DNA from: a virus
Virus record (IMG/VR): IMGVR_UViG_3300037133_000093
Coordinates: 1 to 40,263 of that record
DNA length: 40,263 nt
Reading direction: 5' to 3' (one strand)
The notes below the pieces were generated by a model that had not been told where the DNA came from, did no database searches, and saw only the letters and a program-made list of their open reading frames with translations. This document shows positions 22,528 to 31,788 of the stretch, in pieces. Position 1 is the first letter of the stretch; the number at the start of each line of letters is the position of its first letter. The position numbers and the translations under genes are program-made.

Positions 22528-23856
22528 ATGGCAGGAACGTACCAATGGCTGAGCCTAACGACCGCTATCTCACAACTGGGGCAGAGGCTGAATATCTCTC
22601 CGTCTTCAACGTCGACGTGGACAACTGCCGAGTTGATCGTTTACCTCCAGCAAAGCCTTCGGCAGTTCAATGTGTTGAGCTACATGTGGAGACAGGATTT
22701 CACCTACAGCGACCCGACCAATGTCTGGAACTCGTTGGGGCAACTGGCAAACTCTCCTCGCCTCCGCACGATCACCGATGTCTACTGCTACACCGAGCTT
22801 GAGTACATGCTATTCGAGCCGCCAACGGGTGGGACGTGGACGGGCACAAATCAGTTCTCAATCGCGACAGTATCGCAAGCTCTTCAGACTCGCCGGGACG
22901 AGATGCTTCAGGTCAGCAATGCTAACCAGTCGCTGCTCTCTGGCATTGCGCTGACGCCGGGTACGACCAGAACACAACTTCCGGATACCGTCATCGACGT
23001 GGAGAGGGTGCGCTACCTTCCAACTGGAGGCACGCCCAACACACTGTACCGTGACGACACGGTAGCGCAGGAATTCTACGAGGCTCCTCTTTACCAACTG
23101 GCACCGGGAACGCCACAGACGTTCAGTCTGTCCTCCGAACCGCCGCTCACTTGGGATGTGGATGTAGCTCCGGATAATGCCGGAACCTACGAAGCCGTGG
23201 TCCTGCAATCTGGAGCAGCGTTCAATCCGCCCGCAGCGACCCCCATTGGCATCCCCAACGACTTCGCGTGGGTATTGGAGTGGGGAGCCCTAGCGGACCT
23301 TTTGGGGCACGAATCTGAGGCCACAGACAGGGAACGAGCCGACTATGCCTTGAAGCGCTACCAAGACGGGCTCCAATTGCTTTTGAAGACGCCATGGATC
23401 GAACTCGGAAAGGTGAACGGAGAAGCGGTGACAATCGACTCAATCGTATCGATGGACCGTTATTCTGCGGAGTGGGATTCGAATCCGACTGGATTCGGAC
23501 CCGTGATCGTCTCGGGTGGCGTGGATTTCATCGCCGCTCCGCAGGGATCGGGAATCGGCGTCACCGTCCTCGCAAACGCGCCGTACCTCGACTCGACAAA
23601 TACCTACGTGCAGGTATCGAGGTCGGACTGGGATACGGTGCTCGATCTTGCTCAGAGCCGGTGCCTATTTAAGCTCGGGGGCGGCGAGTGGAAGGCGGGT
23701 CTGGAGCTTGAACTGAGGGCGATTCAGGCGTGCGCCGCCGAGAACTCAAGGCTCCAGAGTATGGGAGCCTTCAGCGACATTCTCGTGGAGCGCGCTCAGA
23801 CACAGGAACGTGACATGAACAGATACAACTCCGCTAACAAGAAGAATACCCGGTAA
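22528..23856 (+). CDS. second connector / tail-tube-like virion protein (442 aa)
   Basis: GAGGGG precedes ATG 22528. Starting helices (LTTAISQLGQRLNI, AELIVYLQQSLRQFNVL) lead into beta-rich regions and a helical section (FAWVLEWGALADLLG, RADYALKRYQDGLQLL), an organisation like the protein at 9875 and like tail tubular protein A or neck proteins of short-tailed phages. The protein ends in a charged helix. It is separated by only two bases from the 1771-aa gene, the place that a tail tube protein occupies before the nozzle protein in podoviruses. The assignment rests on context and fold style. Confidence 0.6.
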   Translation: MAGTYQWLSLTTAISQLGQRLNISPSSTSTWTTAELIVYLQQSLRQFNVLSYMWRQDFTYSDPTNVWNSLGQLANSPRLRTITDVYCYTELEYMLFEPPTGGTWTGTNQFSIATVSQALQTRRDEMLQVSNANQSLLSGIALTPGTTRTQLPDTVIDVERVRYLPTGGTPNTLYRDDTVAQEFYEAPLYQLAPGTPQTFSLSSEPPLTWDVDVAPDNAGTYEAVVLQSGAAFNPPAATPIGIPNDFAWVLEWGALADLLGHESEATDRERADYALKRYQDGLQLLLKTPWIELGKVNGEAVTIDSIVSMDRYSAEWDSNPTGFGPVIVSGGVDFIAAPQGSGIGVTVLANAPYLDSTNTYVQVSRSDWDTVLDLAQSRCLFKLGGGEWKAGLELELRAIQACAAENSRLQSMGAFSDILVERAQTQERDMNRYNSANKKNTR

Positions 23857-23858
23857 CT

Positions 23859-26800
23859 ATGGCGATCCGCTTCAGAGGTTTCGATCTCGTTCACCCCATC
23901 AACCGCCTCGCGGCTGGCTTCGCGACGCTGGCTACGAACGTTCGTGCCTACATCAACGGCGGATTCACGTTGCGCAATCCGCTCACGACTCCAATTGGTC
24001 CAGCGAGCCTTGGTTCGGAATCGGTGAGCACCGGAACGGTGTCGCAAACTGGCGGTGGAACGGCATGGACGAATCCATCTGACATCTTCTCGACGAGCGC
24101 CACATCCGCGCAGGTAAGCATCGCTCCGGGCGCAAGTTCGCAGACCTTAAACATTTCGGCGTTGGGGTTTGCGATACCGGCTACTGCGACGGTTACCGGC
24201 GTTGAGTTCTTGTTCTACAGCGGCTCCGGTTCTCTCCAGACAGCAAATGCAACGCTTCAGCCGACAGCAAATGGCATCGCCGCTGGACCTTCGGTCCCGA
24301 CTACTCTTGGTGGAACGATAGGCTACCCGGTTCTATGTGGAGGGATGGGTAACCTTCTCGGCTTCGCGTGGACACCTACGAACGTCAATGGAGCAACTGG
24401 AATTGGTTTTCAAATCACTTGCGCCGTGGCTGGAGGCGGTCACTTTTTCGCTAACATAAGTCTTAATGCACTCGTCGTCACGGTCTACTACACGACCCAG
24501 ATTCCCATCGCCCTTCCAGATGCTCCCTATACCATTCGTCGTCTGAACGACTCAACGCCTAATGGACCGTCTTCCGGTTATGCTCTGGTGATCGGCGCGG
24601 GTGGGAAGATGTACGTCAACAACACAGAGGTCGCCTCCGGACTCTCCGGAAACCCTGTGTCGCTGGTCCCGTTCCGCCCGAACGCTTCCGTTCAGCCGTG
24701 GATGTACGTTGGAGATTCGGCACCGCAGGGAGACGTAACGATCACGGCATCCGGGTTCGTCTGCTCGGGGATGTTGAAGATTCGATCTGACGGTCTGACT
24801 TACAAGATGGGCATCAAGGAGCCACAACTTGCGCCCGTAGTCTCGACTTCTTCGGGGACAGTGACCACGACAGGTACTCTGCTCGCCACGGATATCCCGT
24901 GGACAAACTACCTCGGCCAAAATCCATCCTTCAACTACGGCGAATCGCACGGTCCGCCCGACCCGACGCCAGACGGGACGCCACCGTTCATCATCGAAGT
25001 TCTAAACGCATCGACGGTCACGGTCACATCGTTGACCGGCACAGCAACAATCAATGGCGGTTTGAAGGTCCCTACTGATGCTGGTCCGGCTCCGGGACCA
25101 ACAAACCCCGGTGGCTACGTGCAGGTTGGCGGAGTCGTTCCGGGCTCAGTGTCGGTGGTCGTCGGCGCGTTCACGGACGGCGCTGGCAACGTTCTTCCAC
25201 TTGGCCTCGCTCCGCTCTACATCACTTCGGTGGTCGACGTGGGCGGCAACATCGGCGTTGCGATCCCAGTTCCCTTCGGGGCGGAGCAGTTTCAAATCGG
25301 CATCAACTCGACAGGCAACACGTTCTCCTCTAACTCTGGATCATTCGCACTCGTGGCTACAGTCACAACGAATGCACTGCCCACGACCACGGCTCTTCTT
25401 GGGAACCTGTCGCTCAGTTATTTTGACGACTCCCCGACGAGCGGAGGCGTCGCGGTGTATCTCTGGAGGAATCCGGATGATCCTTCGGGCTCCGGCCCAT
25501 CGCACTCGATCAGCAATGCTGTCGGAACCACGACAGGCAATTCGCTCATCTTCGACGCCAACTTCGGTTCGCAGGCGGTCCCCGCTCAACCGACAGGCAT
25601 TCCCGGACCTCCAAGCCTCGATGAATACTCGACCGCTCCATCTGTCATTACCGTGCCGATGCAGTGGTTCGATATTTCTCCGGAAAGTGTTGTACTCGGA
25701 AGCGCTCCTGTATTCCCGGCACCGCTGACAAAGACTTATCCAACCAACACGAGCTTCGACAACTTCAATTTCTGTCTGACAGGAAATATCTACTTTCCAT
25801 CGGCAGGAAACTACACCTTTGTCCTCACGTACAAAGACGACATCATCTGGGGAATCGGAGGGGGCGTAACTTTGTTCTCTGCGTCTGGAGAAAGCTTTCA
25901 GTACGCATCCGGGAACCCGCCGACACTCTCATCGACCACCTCTCGGTCCACTACGCTATCTGAAGCCGGACAGTCGATCACAGTGGTGAGCGGTTTGCCG
26001 CTTCTTCCGCGCGTCACAGCGCTGTTCTCGGGCCATGGGCTTGGAGGAGTGGAGTCGCAGGCTACGGTCGTAGTAAGCGTCCCAAATGCTGGCGTATATC
26101 CAATCGAGGTCGATTACGACTTCTGGTACCACTCAGGACGCATTCTTCTCATCAATGTCTCAGCTACCGCTGGTGGAGCGCCGACACTTGTTCCGCCGCT
26201 CCCAGCCAGTGTTCGTCAGGAAACACAGTACCGCTATGTCTATCGCTCCTCGACGACTGGGGCATTGTCTAATCCCTCTCCAGAATCCGCGCCAGAGACG
26301 GTACCGGTCACGGCGAACACTGTCACTTCGTACTGGTCCAACGATCCGCAAGTCGATGTGGTGGATTACTATCGCGTCGACTCTACTACGGCAAATTTTA
26401 CCTATGTGGCGACCGGGCCAAACGACGACTTAGGTGGTGGTGGAACGAACACCCCGATCACCGACTCGCTTACCGATACAGAATTGGGCACCCAGCTTTT
26501 GGAGTACGACAACTTTGAACCATTCCCATCGATTGATCTTCCGCAGAAGGGAACTTGCAGCGTCTCAGGTGGAGTGATCACTTGGGTTTCAGGTGGCGCG
26601 ATAGGAGGTTCGGCAACTGGATTCAACATCCGTTGGCTCGGAGGAACGGTGATCCTGATTGGTTCACCGACATCTCTCCCGTACATCTTCATCGCGCGTC
26701 CAACGTCCACGACGACGATAGAAATACCCAATGTCCCGGATGGAACGAATCTCGTGTATGAGATTCCGGAACCTATTCTGGCAGCGCAGCCGATGCCTTA

Positions 26801-29174
26801 CATTGCCGGTCCTACCGACAACATTCCGTTCGCTTGCGGGGTTGGTGATCCGTTACGCCCAGCAACCTACTACTGGTCGAAAGGCAACAATCTTGATTCG
26901 GCTCCTGACACTAACCAGCAGGACATCACCGATCCATCGGAGACTCTCATCAACCTCGTGATGACGACTGGAAAAGTGCTCTTGGGTTCGATCAAGAGGT
27001 TCTGGAACATCGTTCCCAACTTCTTCAATGCACTCGCCACGGCCACTGGCACTTCAGGATCGACTTGGAGCACACGCCTCACGCCGATTGATCGTGGTCT
27101 GTTCATGCCGCGTTGTGTGGCCGTTTCAGGTGGAGGAAACGTGTTCTTCCGCGTCGATGACGGAGTCCACGTGTCGGTTGCTGGCTTGTCATCGAAGTCG
27201 ATCACAGATGAGACTCTCTATCCTCTCTTCTCGCATGAAGGTTCTATCCCAACTCCAGTCACAAGAAATGGCGTGATCATCTATCCTCCGGACGACACCC
27301 ATCCACAATTCCAGCAATTCACCTACCAGAATGGGTATCTCTACTACGACTACGGCTACAACTTCAGCGGAACGATAGTTACGAATGTCAGCTTTGTTCC
27401 AGAGAATGCCGCGAGCGCTGGGAGCGGCATAGCGTGGTTGAACCCACCGGGCGCTCTGCTGTCTGGAACGCCAGTATCCGCTACGATCACGAGTTGGTCG
27501 GTAAGCGGCGGCGTAATGACATTCATATCCGATAACGATTTTGTGGCTGGAGAAGCGGTTAATTTTGCGGACATGGTGGCTGGTTCATTTCTTAACGGAA
27601 TTCCGCTGGTTGTAATATCTTCTGGTTTGAGTTCAACGCAGTTTTCGGCGGTCTTCCCCTATCCAGACACGGGAGCGACGGCTGATTCCGGAAACGCCAC
27701 TCCAGCCATCCCTAACTATGCGTCTCTTTCGATTCCGAATCCTCCGTTTACTCCTGACGCTGGAGAATATGTAGCTTATTCTCTTCCAACCGCTGCACTA
27801 CCTCCAAACAGCGGATTCACTACGTTCGCCGGAGCAAAGGCTGGAATCGCGTCGGCAAGCTGGATTGCAGGCGGAGCCTGTGGCACGGCTAATACCGGAA
27901 CTCCAGACACTCCATTCCTCACCGACGTGGACTGTGGATGGAGCGGTTTCACGGTTCCCACTCTCCCCGTGGGTGCTGTCATCACCAGAATCTATCCTGT
28001 GGCAGTCATGGCGAATTTTGAAACAGCCAGCGGTTTTTATTTTGTTCTATCGGGTGGTGTTGGTGTCACAGAGGTGTGGAGCGAGTATGTTACAGCGGAC
28101 GGCCAATATAGTGCTCCCTCACCAGCAGATTCATTGGGAAGTTTGGCTGCCGATATCACTGGAGCTTACCTCAATCTAAACCTCACGGCTCGAACTGGAC
28201 CATGGCCGGGTCGAGTTGATGTCTCTTCCGTCGCACTTGCCGTCTACTACACGGTTTCAAGCGGTGCTCTGCCATCGAATCAATCACAGACCTTAGAACT
28301 CACAGGAACCGGGTTGTCGATTCCTCCGGGGGCTGTGGTAACTGGTATCGAGATCGATTTCGAAAGCGGATTGGTTTTCGGTGGCGCAAGCGACGAGACC
28401 ATTCAACTGACAGTAAGTGGAACTCCAGTCGGAAATGTTAAGGCAATCAATCCGGGATCGTGGCCTTTGCCGTACACCCTCGGCGGAAACGGCGATCTAT
28501 GGGGACAGGGAGGAATGTCGGGCACACAGGCCAACAACTTGGGAGCGAACTTCGCTTCAGGTCTGAATCTAGGATCACAGTTGAATCTTAATGAAGTGTC
28601 TCTGACTGTTTTCTACGAGGCTTCCGTTGAGGAAACAGGGAACGCTACCTTGGTATTTGACACCGCCGCTGAGGGATGGATTCTGGATAAATACATCGGC
28701 CCAATTCCAACTATACACGCGGCAGACGAAGGTGAAAGCCAGCAGGGAATCCTTGTCGGTTGCTCGGACGGCACAGTACGCCTCATGTCTTCCTCCGGAA
28801 CCGAAACCGTAACTGGAACGGTTCTCACCCCCGCTTTCGGCGGCGTCGGATGGCAGAATATGTACGAAGCGACGGTCGAGTACACTTCAAATCAGGCGGT
28901 GACACTGACGTTCATCGTTGCCGATGAAGGCAACGGAAGTTATGGACCTCCGCCAATCACACTCCCGGCGACGACGGAGGAACCTACGAAGTACACCTTC
29001 AAGGTTGGTGCGAACAAGTACAAGCTCCTGCAGATGCAGTTCCAGTCCACGGACCCCGCTTTGGCGGTGTACCTTGACGGCTGTATCTTGAACGTCCATG
29101 ACTGGGGCTCCTCGGCACCATACCGCCCGGTTAATCCGTTCACACCTTCCGGAGGCACAGGGGGTCAAGCATGA
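23859..29174 (+). CDS. giant tail protein (nozzle/tail tubular B-like) with PA14-like and repeated beta domains
   Basis: 1771 residues from ATG 23859. The start FRGFDLVHPINRLAAG and a region near residues 220-310 (GNPVSLVPFRPNASVQPWMY, SDGLTYKMGIKEPQ) resemble beta-propeller-type tail nozzle proteins of short-tailed phages. Residues about 600-775 look like a PA14 carbohydrate-binding domain (FCLTGNIYFPSAGNYTFVLT). Residues about 780-880 are FN3-like (YRYVYRSSTTGALSNPSPES). A beta-sandwich domain occurs three times, near 63-213, 1320-1465 and 1467-1587, each ending in a VYYT or VFYE strand. A GLSSTQF domain near 1207-1285 is shared with the 12502 protein. The C-terminus (YKLLQMQFQSTDPALAVYLDGC) is another beta unit. 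It should form the tail tip and may bind host glycans. Confidence 0.7.
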   Translation: MAIRFRGFDLVHPINRLAAGFATLATNVRAYINGGFTLRNPLTTPIGPASLGSESVSTGTVSQTGGGTAWTNPSDIFSTSATSAQVSIAPGASSQTLNISALGFAIPATATVTGVEFLFYSGSGSLQTANATLQPTANGIAAGPSVPTTLGGTIGYPVLCGGMGNLLGFAWTPTNVNGATGIGFQITCAVAGGGHFFANISLNALVVTVYYTTQIPIALPDAPYTIRRLNDSTPNGPSSGYALVIGAGGKMYVNNTEVASGLSGNPVSLVPFRPNASVQPWMYVGDSAPQGDVTITASGFVCSGMLKIRSDGLTYKMGIKEPQLAPVVSTSSGTVTTTGTLLATDIPWTNYLGQNPSFNYGESHGPPDPTPDGTPPFIIEVLNASTVTVTSLTGTATINGGLKVPTDAGPAPGPTNPGGYVQVGGVVPGSVSVVVGAFTDGAGNVLPLGLAPLYITSVVDVGGNIGVAIPVPFGAEQFQIGINSTGNTFSSNSGSFALVATVTTNALPTTTALLGNLSLSYFDDSPTSGGVAVYLWRNPDDPSGSGPSHSISNAVGTTTGNSLIFDANFGSQAVPAQPTGIPGPPSLDEYSTAPSVITVPMQWFDISPESVVLGSAPVFPAPLTKTYPTNTSFDNFNFCLTGNIYFPSAGNYTFVLTYKDDIIWGIGGGVTLFSASGESFQYASGNPPTLSSTTSRSTTLSEAGQSITVVSGLPLLPRVTALFSGHGLGGVESQATVVVSVPNAGVYPIEVDYDFWYHSGRILLINVSATAGGAPTLVPPLPASVRQETQYRYVYRSSTTGALSNPSPESAPETVPVTANTVTSYWSNDPQVDVVDYYRVDSTTANFTYVATGPNDDLGGGGTNTPITDSLTDTELGTQLLEYDNFEPFPSIDLPQKGTCSVSGGVITWVSGGAIGGSATGFNIRWLGGTVILIGSPTSLPYIFIARPTSTTTIEIPNVPDGTNLVYEIPEPILAAQPMPYIAGPTDNIPFACGVGDPLRPATYYWSKGNNLDSAPDTNQQDITDPSETLINLVMTTGKVLLGSIKRFWNIVPNFFNALATATGTSGSTWSTRLTPIDRGLFMPRCVAVSGGGNVFFRVDDGVHVSVAGLSSKSITDETLYPLFSHEGSIPTPVTRNGVIIYPPDDTHPQFQQFTYQNGYLYYDYGYNFSGTIVTNVSFVPENAASAGSGIAWLNPPGALLSGTPVSATITSWSVSGGVMTFISDNDFVAGEAVNFADMVAGSFLNGIPLVVISSGLSSTQFSAVFPYPDTGATADSGNATPAIPNYASLSIPNPPFTPDAGEYVAYSLPTAALPPNSGFTTFAGAKAGIASASWIAGGACGTANTGTPDTPFLTDVDCGWSGFTVPTLPVGAVITRIYPVAVMANFETASGFYFVLSGGVGVTEVWSEYVTADGQYSAPSPADSLGSLAADITGAYLNLNLTARTGPWPGRVDVSSVALAVYYTVSSGALPSNQSQTLELTGTGLSIPPGAVVTGIEIDFESGLVFGGASDETIQLTVSGTPVGNVKAINPGSWPLPYTLGGNGDLWGQGGMSGTQANNLGANFASGLNLGSQLNLNEVSLTVFYEASVEETGNATLVFDTAAEGWILDKYIGPIPTIHAADEGESQQGILVGCSDGTVRLMSSSGTETVTGTVLTPAFGGVGWQNMYEATVEYTSNQAVTLTFIVADEGNGSYGPPPITLPATTEEPTKYTFKVGANKYKLLQMQFQSTDPALAVYLDGCILNVHDWGSSAPYRPVNPFTPSGGTGGQA

Positions 29175-29332
29175 AATTCGGAAGCATAACATCTCGACGC
29201 TGTCGTAGGTGCGGAGCCGTTAGCAATGCACAGTTGCCTGATACTGATACCCATCGCAACCTAAACACGCATCGGCTGTGTGACAAATGCACGAAGTGGC
29301 AAAAAGTAAATCAGAAGAGGGCTGTTAAATGA
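29171..29332 (+). CDS. small zinc-ribbon protein (53 aa)
   Basis: The ATG at 29171 overlaps the stop of the giant tail gene (ATGA) and its own TGA overlaps the next ATG in the same way, so translation is coupled on both sides. The protein has two cysteine pairs, CRRC (residues 11-14) and CDKC (37-40), with His residues between, giving a small zinc ribbon, and it is basic at both ends. A zinc ribbon between tail genes is unusual; it could bind nucleic acid or be a regulator or assembly factor. Confidence 0.65.
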   Translation: MKFGSITSRRCRRCGAVSNAQLPDTDTHRNLNTHRLCDKCTKWQKVNQKRAVK

Positions 29333-30645
29333 GCACAAACCCAGTCTCAATGCGATTGCCAATCGGAATCGAGGGAAAAGCCGAGCCCGAAGTTGTGGAG
29401 ACTATTCAATACCACGACGACGCGATTACCGACCTGCAACAGGCGATTCCGAAACTAAAATCTCAGATCGATTCTTTGGTGACTACTGTCGGGGCGGTGA
29501 CTGCGTCATCTTCTTCGTCGAGTGGCTCCTCACAGAGCATCACGAACATCATAAACAACATTGGGTTCGTCAACCCGCAACAGGGAGTGACCATCTATGC
29601 GACGCAGCCTAGCGATGAGGGTGCGCTGATCATTCTGAGTGACGCATCGCCTATCGCGGTGACCCTCACATCTGCCGGATCGATTCCCGGAATCACTCTT
29701 CCGTGGTACACATTCTTCCTCAATTTAGGATCGGGAACCGCCACTTTGACTCCAGCTACAGGGACGATCAGCTATCCCGGAAACCTTGGCGCGGCCTCCA
29801 TGCCGGTGATCGCCGAAGCTATGGCGCTGGTCTACTTCGACGGGACAAATTTCTGGGCAGCTACCGTAATCGCAGGTGTGAGCGGATCAGGAACGACCGG
29901 CTACATCCCTGTCTTTACAGGACCGACTGCCTTAGGAGACAGTCATCTTGACGATGGCGTAACGACTACTGGCATCATAACATCAAGTGAACCTTTAACT
30001 TGTAGCGATACTTCAACTACACCATCTTACTTTGCCGGTGTCTTATCTGGTGGTAGTGGTGCTGTCTTCGGCGCGACAGGTCAATCAGCTACTGACTTGT
30101 ATAACGACCTTGTTGGTAACTTTGGCAACATTGTGCCGATTCTTGCTGTTGCGGAAGGTACCTCGTACTTCGGGTCGTTGTCAACAGCACCTGGTGTTTC
30201 ACCTACTATACTTTGGTCAGGAGCTTTCCTCGGTGTCAGTTGTGATGGCACTACTGCTGGTTCTAATGGATTCCTTTCATTCTTTGATAACAACTTCGCT
30301 GAGACGCCCTTTTACATTGGCGGCACGAATCAGATCTACGTTCAACCGGCTAATAATACTGACTACCCATCTGCTCATGGCTATGTTGGTATTAACAACC
30401 CCTCTCCGGCTGTCCAGTTAGATGTAATTGGAGACATAGGCATAAGTGGTAACATAGCTATTCCTGCTAAGGTCACAGGTTATCACGGAACGGGTGCCGG
30501 TGATGTTGATGTGCAGATGAGCGATGGGACAGGTTCTGCCGGAAACATGGCTATTTTTGACGCAGGCGGTGGTCTCACAGATGGCGGACCACCGGCAGGC
30601 GGCGGTGTTGGTTTCGCTCAGATATTTTTGTTGATGGGTGCATAA
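29329..30645 (+). CDS. tail fibre protein (438 aa)
   Basis: N-terminal residues about 20-55 form a coiled coil (VVETIQYHDDAITDLQQ), followed by a Ser-rich linker and a beta-rich region. Residues about 370-390 show the fibre motif GYVGINNPSPAVQLDV, typical of phage fibres whose tips are read as repeats ('...IN.PSP...LDV.G'). The protein ends Gly-rich. From about base 29990 the coding sequence becomes richer in T-ending codons than the first half, suggesting the distal part was exchanged. The next genes form the same appendage. Confidence 0.75.
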   Translation: MSTNPVSMRLPIGIEGKAEPEVVETIQYHDDAITDLQQAIPKLKSQIDSLVTTVGAVTASSSSSSGSSQSITNIINNIGFVNPQQGVTIYATQPSDEGALIILSDASPIAVTLTSAGSIPGITLPWYTFFLNLGSGTATLTPATGTISYPGNLGAASMPVIAEAMALVYFDGTNFWAATVIAGVSGSGTTGYIPVFTGPTALGDSHLDDGVTTTGIITSSEPLTCSDTSTTPSYFAGVLSGGSGAVFGATGQSATDLYNDLVGNFGNIVPILAVAEGTSYFGSLSTAPGVSPTILWSGAFLGVSCDGTTAGSNGFLSFFDNNFAETPFYIGGTNQIYVQPANNTDYPSAHGYVGINNPSPAVQLDVIGDIGISGNIAIPAKVTGYHGTGAGDVDVQMSDGTGSAGNMAIFDAGGGLTDGGPPAGGGVGFAQIFLLMGA

Positions 30646-30972
30646 ATGCCGACTACGATCAGAGTTCTCGCACAAGCATATCCCACGGCCACGGTCGAGA
30701 CGACTCTCTATACCTGTGCGACGACATCAGCGGTCATCTCCACGCTTACCATCTGCAACAACAGTGCCACCGCAGACGCGATCACTATGAGAATATGCGT
30801 CGGGGGGGCTGGCGATTCGAACGAGCAATTGATTCTTAGTGGAACGACTGTTGGAGGAAATGGAGTGCTTGCTCTGACAGTCGGCATCACCATGGAGAAC
30901 ACGGACGTAATAAAAGTCACTTCCGCAAATGGAACAAGTGCATTCAATTTGTTCGGTCAGGAAAACTCATGA
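30646..30972 (+). CDS. small virion-associated beta protein (108 aa)
   Basis: Starts immediately after the previous stop. The sequence ([22 protein letters not shown], then [15 protein letters not shown] and [23 protein letters not shown]) matches a small family of phage proteins found beside tail fibre genes that probably form a short beta-sandwich. It overlaps the next ATG by four bases (ATGA) and is likely part of the fibre complex, perhaps a connector or a tip piece. Confidence 0.65.
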   Translation: MPTTIRVLAQAYPTATVETTLYTCATTSAVISTLTICNNSATADAITMRICVGGAGDSNEQLILSGTTVGGNGVLALTVGITMENTDVIKVTSANGTSAFNLFGQENS

Positions 30973-31748
30973 GCATCGAATCTTATCCTCCCGGATTTCA
31001 GGGTCCCCAAGGCGCAACCGGCAGTCAGGGAAATGCTGGCGTACAGGGAAACACAGGCACTCAAGGTGCTACGGGAACACAGGGTCCGACAGGTTCGCAA
31101 GGCACCACCGGCACTACTGGTACTCAAGGAACTCAGGGAGTACAGGGAACCCAAGGTGTTCAAGGAACGGTTGGAACTGGCACTCAAGGCACGACTGGCA
31201 CGCAAGGAGATACTGGAGGAACTGGTTTACAAGGCACACAAGGAGCACAGGGGAGACAGGGAGCACAAGTACAGGGTGCAACCGGAGGGACTGGGCCTCA
31301 AGGAACTCAAGGACTTCAGGGGCCAGCACAAGGGTTGCAAGGTGCAACTGGTGGTACTGGACCTCAAGGAGCCACTGGTGCTCAGGGAGCACAAGGCAGA
31401 CAGGGTGCCACTTCGGATATACGGTTGAAAAAAGATATTCGACCCTATCCCGGTGGCGTGCAGACAGTATTAGGAATTAAGCCTTGTATCTTCAAATACA
31501 ATGGCCTGTACGATACCGCAGACGATGGCATTGACAAGGTTGGTATCATTGCTAACGAGTTGCAGGGCGTCATACCACAAGCAGTCTATGGGGTCAAGGG
31601 TAAGCTTCACCCTGAAGATGAGGAAACTTCCGACATTCTGCATTACGATTTGACGCCTTTAGTGATGGCAAACACGAACGCCATAAAAGAAGTCGTTGCG
31701 ACAGTGGATGATCTGCTTCTCAGAGTCAAAAAGTTAGAAGGCGAATGA
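30969..31748 (+). CDS. collagen-like fibre protein with S74 intramolecular chaperone
   Basis: Residues 8-147 are Gly-x-y repeats rich in Gln, Thr and Ala (for example [16 protein letters not shown]), which should trimerise into a collagen triple helix. The remaining 110 residues are a peptidase S74 (endosialidase-type) autochaperone: [10 protein letters not shown] with probable self-cleavage at Ser149 before the conserved Asp, then VGIIANELQ and a C-terminal helical end. Such domains help trimer folding and then cut themselves off. One Gly-Ala-Gln-Val-Gln stretch breaks the triplet register near residue 98. A direct repeat of its 3' end follows. Confidence 0.88.
   Translation: MSIESYPPGFQGPQGATGSQGNAGVQGNTGTQGATGTQGPTGSQGTTGTTGTQGTQGVQGTQGVQGTVGTGTQGTTGTQGDTGGTGLQGTQGAQGRQGAQVQGATGGTGPQGTQGLQGPAQGLQGATGGTGPQGATGAQGAQGRQGATSDIRLKKDIRPYPGGVQTVLGIKPCIFKYNGLYDTADDGIDKVGIIANELQGVIPQAVYGVKGKLHPEDEETSDILHYDLTPLVMANTNAIKEVVATVDDLLLRVKKLEGE
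30990..31409 (+). repeat. collagen-like Gly-x-y coding repeat
   Basis: Nine-base-like units such as CAAGGAACTCAGGG and CAGGGTGCAACTGG recur about 45 times as Gly-x-y triplets with small register breaks. The low-complexity DNA invites slippage, so length may vary between relatives. Confidence 0.85.
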
Positions 31749-31788
31749 CCATGCTGTGCTGCTCAGCGGTCAGAAAGTTAGAAGGCGA
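31725..31788 (+). repeat. direct repeat of the collagen-like gene 3' end
   Basis: GTCAAAAAGTTAGAAGGCGA at 31725-31744 recurs as GTCAGAAAGTTAGAAGGCGA at 31769-31788, 19 of 20 bases identical, 44 bases apart. The first copy ends the collagen-like gene (KKLEGE stop). The second, read in a frame from ATG 31751, encodes a short relic ending RKLEGDV stop at 31793-31795 and overlaps the ATG of the next gene. It looks like the remains of a second copy of the same gene end. Confidence 0.8.

Noticed and set aside
30990-31409. Reading the collagen repeat as a CRISPR-like array
   Set aside because: The units are short Gly-x-y codon triplets in an open frame without unique spacers.
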